A DNA stretch of 64,000 nt from Agrypnia vestita (taxonomy: Eukaryota > Arthropoda > Insecta > Trichoptera > Phryganeidae): NCBI GenBank assembly GCA_016648135.1, contig JADDOH010010949.1:47586-111585 (forward strand). Reading direction: 5' to 3'. The notes beneath the pieces are model-generated. The model worked only from the letters and a program-made list of their open reading frames with translations. It did not search any database and had not been told where the DNA came from. This document shows positions 57,428-64,000 of this stretch, piece after piece. The position numbers and the translations under genes were made by a program. Position 1 is the stretch's first letter. Every line of letters begins with the position of its first letter.

Positions 57428-57505
57428 TTGTGTACTATAATTTAAAAAGATAAACCATGAATGTGTGTAATGGCGAAGGGTGTGGTGAGGGGTCGGAGGT
57501 GTTAA

Positions 57506-57831
57506 TCATGGAACGTCATCTGAAGAGGATGGAATCTTAAGTGGAAAATTATTCAATAGTGGGTTGTGCACAAATTTTGTCAGGTTATTTATTATATTTG
57601 AATTAATATTAACACTTTTCCTGATTTCAAGTATTTCTAGATTATTTATTTGTGAGATCTTATAACTTATATGTGAACATTTTAAATCTTTATTAATATT
57701 AAATGCATGGTCACATTCTATTAAACGTTTTCGCGATTTTCAAAGTAGTTTCAAAATTTCTTTTTGTTTTACCAATATAAAAATGATCACAATTGTAGGT
57801 ACGTTTAATGTCACCACAAAATTCAAACTTT
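57506..57831 (-). pseudogene. Penelope-like endonuclease C-terminus
   Basis: Minus strand, after an upstream TGA: KFEFCGDIKRTYNCDHFYIG, then KTKRNFET, the Y-I-G-K-T-x-R-x-F core of GIY-YIG. One frameshift near 57727 leads to RLIECDHAFNINKDLKCSHI and a tail NSNIINN...FVHNPLLNNFPL, ending PSSSDDVP and TGA (57506-57508). PLE proteins are RT plus GIY-YIG nuclease. Only the nuclease end survives here. The tail matches that at 16312-16467 and the hammerhead-like motif follows, as expected for a PLE terminal repeat. Confidence 0.78.
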
Positions 57832-58247
57832 CATTCATAAGCAAAAATATATTATTCGAAAAAAAATAAATTATTATTTAATAACTAGTCTTGCTGGGTA
57901 AGCTAGACAATGCAGTCAAGCAAGGCTCAGATAATAAATTGTGTTACTCCGGAGGTCGTTTGGCCTAGTCTACTCTTTATTCTACACTCCCTCCCTCTTC
58001 TTACACCACAACTCTAGGTAATTCTGTATTTTATATATATTTACTTCTCTAGGCAGAATTTAATGAACGTAAATACTTATTATGAAACCATTAACAAGCT
58101 TTATAAAAAACTCATACACAGTTTTTAAACTACACCGTATTTTAACCGTATTACACCGTATTAAGTGTATTTTATCTATTTTTTGAGTATCAACATAGAA
58201 GTTTTTTTTTTCTTCTTCAAATGTAGCAAATTTATTTTGTGGTAACA
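57832..58247. other. Unassigned
   Basis: No feature recognised between the PLE fragment and the inverted repeat. Confidence 0.3.
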
Positions 58248-58372
58248 TAATTATAATTAATATAAATTAACTTAACTAAACAACATGTTTCAAAGCCATT
58301 GGCTTTGAAACATGTTAATTTTTTTCAATAAATAAGTGGTTTAAACAAAGTTAATTTATATTAATTACAATA
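58248..58372. repeat. Inverted repeat around a 17-bp perfect palindrome
   Basis: The core AACATGTTTCAAAGCCA / complement (58282-58298, 58300-58316, one-base centre) is flanked by inverted AATTAATATAAATTAACTT blocks. Each half reads outward as hairpin, then TGAAACATGTT, i.e. the 3' half of the PLE hammerhead-like motif, and the right side continues AATAAATAAGTGGTTTAAAC as in PLE ends. It is therefore a fusion of two PLE ends. Confidence 0.65.
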
Positions 58373-58619
58373 TAGAAGTATTTAAAAAGTGTAATAGAGC
58401 TTTTTCGCAATCCATTATACTCGTAGATATGAGGATTCCTTCCGAAATCATGAGACAAAAATGTTCTAAAATCAATAGTTATGGAGATAAATGACTTAAA
58501 AGTTTAAATTTTTTTCAATATTTATATATTATCTTCTGTAAAAGGTTGGAAAGTCGTTTTAATAAGTTATATACATCGAACAATTTAAATTCACTCAGAA
58601 TAAGTGTAAAAATATAATA

Positions 58620-58875
58620 ATAAAATGTAAAAATACAAAAATAGTTATCTTTTAAATTTATTATCATGTGAAGTAGGTACTTCATTATTATTCATTTCCC
58701 ATATATATATATATATATGTATATATATAATTTAATTTGTTAGTAAGTATACAATTGTATCGTGACAAAGCGGCCATGGGCTCTGGAACATGTTGATATT
58801 TTTCATTACAAAAGTGGTGAAAACAAAGTTTATTTTTATTAATCTTATAAAATTATATTGGAGTTTTGCGGTTAT
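58620..58875 (+). repeat. Decayed PLE terminal region
   Basis: ATAGTTATCTTTTAAATTTA, GTGAAGTAGGTACTTCATT, then TATCGTGACAAAGCGGCCAT and GGAACATGTTGATATT, then AAAGTGGTGAAAACAAAG. The order matches, in inverted orientation, 46951-47150. The hammerhead core is too mutated to count. An (AT)n microsatellite interrupts at about 58702-58730. Confidence 0.55.
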
Positions 58876-59033
58876 ATTACCTGGGAGCCTAAAATTATAA
58901 ATTGGGCGATTTTTTACAAAGGTTGATTTATTATATTAATTATTTTTGTAACGATTTTTTCATATAATTGTATGTTCTTAGAACAAAGTTAATGGATTTG
59001 GTCCCCAGATGGATGATTAATTAATAAAATATA

Positions 59034-59402
59034 TATATTATAGAAGTCTCACAGAGACGAAGCTATTTATATATGAGAAAAGTGGGTGGAAGTCTCTTGT
59101 GCGATGGCTTAAGGCTTACGACCTAGGTGTCATTACCAGTTGCGCTATCTATTTATACTAGCTTGTTAATGAGAAAAAATAACAAGAGATGTCTCTAGCA
59201 GACACCAGTGCAATATGTGAAATGTTCTCGATTCGAACATATATGTAGAATTTAATGATGAATTTGTGAACGTTGCATTGTGTAGAGTGATCACTCAAGC
59301 CAGCCCATGCAAGTAGTAAGCACTGAGCCATCGTACAAGAGACTTCCATCAACTTTTTTCATATTTTAATAGCTTCATCTATCTAAAAATTCTATAATGT
59401 AC
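59034..59402. mobile_element. MITE family F
   Basis: Arms of about 60-80 bp (59058-59119 against 59314-59378) are imperfect inverted repeats, GAAGCTATT-ATATGA-AAAAGT and GATGGAAGTCTCTTGT-CGATGGCT. The outermost TATTATAGAA / TTCTATAAT also pair. No coding. Partial copy at 19240; GACTTCCAT-type motifs relate it to family E. Confidence 0.65.
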
Positions 59403-60689
59403 CCTTAATAAATTATTTTTAAGGGGAATTTATTAAGCTGCATATCAAACTATTATTTTACTGGAAAGTTTTTTTAAGAAAATGGCCATGTCATATCCAT
59501 TTCCAAGGAGCTCCTCCGCCTTTACTGAGATGCAACATATCCCGGTGCGCCTTTGTCCGGAGCAGAAAAAAAGTTGGAGTTATGTACGGATTTTTCAATC
59601 CAATTATCATTTTTCAAAATCAATCAATTGAAAACTTTTTTAAGGATTTTTTTTCAAATTACTCCCAATTAAAAAAAAAAACGTATTTTCCTCAGTCGGA
59701 TATACTTTATTTAAGATATTTTTTTCTAAATTAGCACATGACATATTTTTTTATCATCTTTAAAACTACATTACTTGGACTACCTTTTTAAATAATAATT
59801 AGAGGTTTGATACATCCTCTCAAACCTGTTTTCCGTGCCAAATGCCTGCCACTGACTTATCTATAAACAAGTAGATTTATAAAAAAATCACATTAATTGA
59901 ATAAAATCGAAAATATTTTGTATAGAATTACAAAAAAACAAAAGAAAATTGTGATTTTAATATGATAAACCGTAAGAGATTACGTATGAAAATAAGAGTA
60001 AAATATCATTATACAACGAGAAGGAAGATTATTGTATTTTATGCTTTGGTTATACCCACTTACCATTGTTTTAAGCCGTTCACAATAGGCCAGGGACACG
60101 GAGCACTAAATTATATATTTCAACGGACGTGTTAAGCTGCTCGAGCACCACTTTGCCTTAATTGGGAATATTTATATAAAATATTTTTCATCCCCCTGCT
60201 CCCTTATTACTCGCTTTTGCTTCGTTCCTGAGAACCTACCTACCCACGTGCCTTCAGTACTAAAAACGTATCTAGGGTGAAAGAATATCATATAGCAATA
60301 AAAGTACAATAAAAAAAAAAAACAAAAATAAGCATTATGTTGAGAGGCAAATTATGCTTCTTTTGATATCAGATACTTTATTTTAATTATTTTTTATAAA
60401 ACCCTGCCAAACCGCAGTTGAAACTTTATATTTGCTCTCCTGTAAAATACTGTCTGTGATAGCTACTACCAATATATATATATATATAGTCAATTTTTTT
60501 TTTTTAAATTTAAAATATCCGTAAAACAATTGTGCCGTAACAGCACAAATAAATGATTTGAAAAAGTTAACTGCAGTTTATTTTTTGACTCTTCCAATCT
60601 TCCAACTCTATCATTGGTAGAACAACATGGACTGAATTTTACGCTCTAGATGATAGATACTGCGTGGTATATAAAATAGTATGCTGAAG
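59403..60689. other. A+T-rich, nothing recognised
   Basis: A short purine run and an (AT)n run (60473-60488) are the only landmarks. Confidence 0.3.
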
Positions 60690-60950
60690 ATAAAGAAAAG
60701 AAACGGAGTTAAGAGCGCAGAACACAGATGAAGGTTTGCAATGAAACTGCTAAAAAGATTAAATGGCATTATTCGGGCCATATTGTAAGACCTTATCACT
60801 TAAACAAAAAACAATTTTGTGTACTCCCAGAGTCTAGTTGCGTAAACAAAATTACCAAAAACAGGTTGTCAGATTACCGAAGACATTGTGAGAGTCATGA
60901 AGAGGCCTTTAATGAGCAGTGGTTTGAGAATGGGTGATGATGATTATAAT
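60690..60950 (+). pseudogene. LINE ORF2 C-terminus with TGATGA tail
   Basis: Encodes NETAKKIKWHYSGHIVRPYH, matching K-x-x-W-x-W-x-G-H-V-x-R, and ends HEEAFNEQWFENG, a tail resembling L-x-E-A-Y-x-Q-Q-W of RTE-like LINEs. The stop is followed by TGATGATGATTATAATGA, the type of short microsatellite that ends RTE elements. Everything upstream is missing. Confidence 0.6.
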
Positions 60951-61778
60951 GACGAAATCATCTCTTGAATTATGTCTGTCTTGTACGATGTAATATGTGA
61001 AAACGAGAAACAAAGAATGCTTTAAGTGCCAAAATATATTTTTTTAAATGATTATATTGAAGAGTACTGTACGCACTGATGTTCTAACTGTGTTAATTTT
61101 CTAGTTATATCGGGAATGCATATCATACAAGTAGTATTAAAAGTCGCGTCATTTTTTTTATAAATAAGACACTTCATGAGTATTATATAGTTTTTAGTAT
61201 TAAAATGACTCACTCACGCGAGGTACCGACGTATGGTAGTGTTGAAAATATTAATGAAAAAGTGTGTAAAATAGCACAAAAAAAGAGTGAAAAAGGCTAT
61301 ATTCACTTAATACTTTGTATCTTTAAATGAACATTCTGGCACTTACTGATTCTTGTGTTGAATAAATTAAATTGACCCGTGATCATTAAATATTTTGAGA
61401 GCAAAGAATTTTACGTTGAAATGAATTATTCGCTCGTATGCTCTACCTCAATATATGTTTTGTAACTTTGCATAACGACATTGTATAAAAATAAGTCACC
61501 TATCGAAATAACATTCGTATCAGAAATATGGCTGTATATTTAAATAATTACATATCTTACTACAGTACACAGCATTACCATGTTTCAAATTTTTGACAAA
61601 ACACTTGCTGGAAAATGTACTAGAACAAGAAGGTCACATGAATAAAGTTCAAAGATTAGACACTCCGTTCCAATGAAATTTATGAATTTATATAGACGTT
61701 TTTTATAAACACATAAAAATACATTGGGATTTTATATAAAACTAGCTTTAATCCGTAAAATATTAAGTACTTTTGTTA
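60951..61778. other. Unassigned
   Basis: No domains. Frames under 60 codons. Confidence 0.3.
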
Positions 61779-62165
61779 TATATATTTCAGTCGCCAGTTA
61801 CGGCTGCGAGAACAGCGCTATCTAGAGTAGCGTAGCGTCTTTATAACGTTAGTGACGGACATTATTAAATAGAGAATTATGCTATTTTTGCTTCTTATAC
61901 CTCATTATTATTGGCGTTAATGACGGATGTTTTTACATAGAAAATTATGTATTTTAATTATTACTTATAACGCACTTATAAGTTTTAATTTTCATTACAC
62001 TGAAGTATTAAAAATATATTTAAGTATTTTATTAAAAAAGTCAAAAGTAAATATTTTCATTTGATTTTATAAAAACTTTGAATTAATACTAATTTTAAAA
62101 AACAGAATGAGATCAGCTGTAATAGGAAATGACGGATGGACATTATTATTATTGGGGTGGGGATA
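61779..62165 (+). repeat. Repeat family B
   Basis: CAGTCGCCAGTTACGGCTGCGAG at the left, AACGTTAGTGACGGACATTATT and GGCGTTAATGACGGATG as tandem units, and GGACATTATTATTATTGGGG at the right. One unit shorter than the copy at 10751. Confidence 0.72.
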
Positions 62166-62647
62166 ATACTAATTTTTATTTATTTGTAATATTAACTCCT
62201 CAGACAGACATAAATAAAAAAATAATTTTTAGATGTTGATAATAACAAATTACAATCGATCAATAAAAAGTGATCGTTGAACAGATATGAGTCAGGTTAA
62301 GCTGCTTGTAGCGTCATCTCACCAAATGAAAAATAATTGAGATAAATAGACAAGACTCACTGCGGTGACAGTTGTTCTGGTTGATTTATTGTAAGCATTG
62401 TTTATTGTCCATCAATAATGATGATCGGAAACCTAAAAGGTCATTTAAAATAATAGAATCACGGTCAGAAAAATTATGTTTGTAACCTTGAGAGAGTAAA
62501 GGAATTTTGCCAATATTTTTTTATTTTTTTTTTATTTATATATCTTTATTTAGTTAATGATACATAGTTGTTTATCATTAGCTAATATTATAAACAATAT
62601 ATATATATATATATATATATGTTAAATCTAAGGCTTTCACGGGTACA
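62166..62647. other. A+T-rich with (AT)n
   Basis: Ends in a T-rich run and an (AT)n microsatellite (62600-62620) leading into the inverted repeat. Confidence 0.4.
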
Positions 62648-62865
62648 ATATATGTTAGTTCTAACTACTTTGGGGGTAACCCGCGTCAGAGCTCACCGTC
62701 AAGTCTCCGGACCCAAACGGTTGTGCGCTTTTTGGAGACGCAGCTCATCGACAAGGCGCCCTGAAGATGAACAGCGAGATCTGTTCGAAACGTCGGCAGA
62801 CGACTGGTCCTGTCGACCAGAATTTGACGCGGGTTACCCCCAAAGTAGTTAGAACTAACATATAT
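62648..62865. repeat. 41-bp perfect inverted repeat, 136-base spacer
   Basis: Arms 62648-62688 and 62825-62865 are exact complements and contain CTACTTTGGGGGTAACCCGCG. The outer ends are (AT)n. The spacer is G+C-rich and carries the hammerhead-like motif at 62758. An early phrase AAGGCTTTCACGGG precedes it. Confidence 0.85.
62758..62797 (+). ncRNA. Hammerhead-like ribozyme motif inside an inverted repeat
   Basis: Stem I GCC / GGC (3 bp), core CTGAAGA (variable position A), one extra T, stem II GAACAG / CTGTTC (6 bp, perfect), GAAAC, minimal ACGT stem III, cleavage-site C. A weaker relative with GGCACG / CGTGTC and GAAACGTC lies at about 63003-63040. Confidence 0.5.
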
Positions 62866-62915
62866 ATATATATATATATATATATGTTTTGCTTGAGGTT
62901 TCCGCGAGCGTTATT

Positions 62916-62948
62916 GTCTCCCACCAATAAGCCTTATTGGTGGGAGAC
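62916..62948. repeat. Perfect palindrome, 16-bp arms, 1-base centre
   Basis: GTCTCCCACCAATAAG, C, then the exact complement. It lies between the two hammerhead-like hairpins. Confidence 0.8.
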
Positions 62949-63155
62949 TTTCATGTCACCCGCGAACAAGTACGGCTAGTCCGTAACTTTTGAGGCCTTT
63001 TTAGCCTTGACAATGGCACGTGATACCGTGTCGAAACGTCAGCCTTGGTCTTCTCACGGAGATCATTTACAGAAAACGCGAGGGAGTCCAGAAGTTCCTT
63101 TTGTTACATATATATATATATATATATATGTACACTTATTAAATAATATTTATCT

Positions 63156-63583
63156 TCATACATTTTCCATTGTTATGTGCCGTTTACATTCTTGCTTGAA
63201 CATATCGATTCTGCTCAACTTCCTCCCACCTTGTGGCAGGCTATTATACTCCTTTATTCCCTTGTAATAAATACGGTTTTGTGTGTTTGTCTTTTTTCTA
63301 TTTGGAATACTTATTTTTTTGCGTTTCTTGTATTACGTCTAAGTATCTCTGTGTTATATTTGATCTTATTTTTAAAATATGTTGGCATTTTGTCGTCTAA
63401 TATTTTATGAATGAATATCATTGTATTTAATTTTAACCTTTGTTTTATATTAATCCAATTTAAATTTGAGAGGATCTTTTTAATTTTGGAATATCTATTT
63501 CTCTGTAGAATTATCCTCATTGCTCTCTTCTGTTGAATTTGTAATTTTCTTATATCTCCTTCATTACATAGGTATTCAATCAA
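63156..63583 (-). pseudogene. LINE ORF2 C-terminus, family K
   Basis: Minus strand: LCNEGDIRKLQIQQKRAMRI, ILQRNRYSKIKKIL, MIFIHKILDDKMPTYF, then, after one frameshift in a run of seven A at about 63315, IYYKGIKEYNSLPQGGRKLS and MFKQECKRHI to a TGA at 63156-63158. Apart from that frameshift about 140 codons are intact, making it a fairly young, 5'-truncated copy. Homologous to 34799-35215. Confidence 0.83.
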
Positions 63584-64000
63584 TCAATGGAAATGCTCAT
63601 GGTAAAGTCTAATGATTTGAAGTTTGGAAGTATGATTGTTGTGCCTACATGGTGCGGCAGCATTTTTATCGATATGCCGCGAATTGTTTTCATGTTATTA
63701 CGAATAACAGCCTATATACCATGACAAAAATTTTCAAATTGCTATGTGTAATTTAGTTCATGTATATGCCCATTATTCTGTATGATGATAGATTAAAAAA
63801 GCTGTGTCATCGGGACATGGATATGGTTTAGCGCTGCTTCCAACAACTTTAAGAATAGTCTCTGCACCAATAAATACACACATCTTCCATTAGCCGCTCC
63901 TAGTATACTCCTAAACTTCCAACCTGTACACATTGACCGCAACTTGTTTTTGTTCGTACCTGCTAATAGATATTATTTTATATTATTTTTTTTTTTATTT
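63584..64000. other. Unassigned window end
   Basis: Probably decayed upstream LINE sequence for the first few dozen bases. Nothing else recognised. Confidence 0.3.

Noticed and set aside
63003..63040. Second intact hammerhead beside 62758
   Set aside because: GAAACGTC and a 6-bp stem II are present but the 5' core reads TTGACAA, so it is only a decayed relative.
1..64000. CRISPR arrays, operons or bacterial-type regulatory sites
   Set aside because: The DNA is eukaryotic, transposon-rich and A+T-biased. No regularly spaced short repeats or packed genes occur.

Overview
The window looks like a stretch of insect nuclear DNA that is almost entirely transposon-derived. The evidence is high A+T content, a short interstitial block of the insect telomere unit (CCTAA/TTAGG, 3701-3718), two cecropia-type mariner elements, Helitrons, piggyBac and PIF/Harbinger derivatives, Penelope-like elements (PLEs), many non-LTR retrotransposon tails and tRNA-derived SINEs. 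I cannot name the order. I found no convincing host protein-coding gene, canonical tRNA or rRNA. Nearly every stretch with a recognisable protein signature is a broken transposon gene. Boundaries without a stated target-site duplication (TSD) are approximate.

Layout. 0-5 kb: G+C-rich minisatellite, LTR fragment, internally deleted piggyBac element (TTAA TSD), SINE, telomere-like repeat, Harbinger-type MITE (TTA TSD). 5-15 kb: LINE tails; a LINE reverse-transcriptase gene split at 9443-9981 by a ~540-bp repeat that recurs three more times; a Helitron-like element; a solo LTR with GTAT TSD. 15-20 kb: an 833-bp foldback made of two head-to-head PLE ends; an LTR-like repeat; a 291-bp retroposed insertion with 16-bp TSDs. 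20-36 kb: MITE, Helitrons, LINE tails, SINEs and long unrecognised A+T-rich stretches. 37-38.4 kb: mariner copy 1 on the minus strand. 38-50 kb: SINEs, inverted PLE ends, a PLE endonuclease fragment, LINE tails, a piggyBac MITE. 50-56 kb: further repeat copies and mariner copy 2 on the plus strand. 56-64 kb: PLE endonuclease fragments, MITEs, LINE tails, and perfect inverted repeats around a hairpin motif.

The most interesting theme is a set of small hammerhead-ribozyme-like motifs (core CUGANGA, a 5-7-bp hairpin, then GAAAC). The clearest are at 10540, 15010, 16158, 16468 and 62758; decayed ones lie at 41128, 46951 and 57383. Several sit just downstream of the end of a PLE reading frame, and at 16465-16468 the stop codon directly abuts the motif. 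Minimal hammerheads are known from PLE terminal repeats, so the family is not new in principle. The inverted, palindromic arrangement of the PLE ends here is unusual.

The elements do not form a pathway. They are layers of insertions, some nested: a repeat inside a LINE, and a mariner inside an open frame. The two mariner copies carry different single-base deletions, which suggests recent activity, assembly error at homopolymers, or both.
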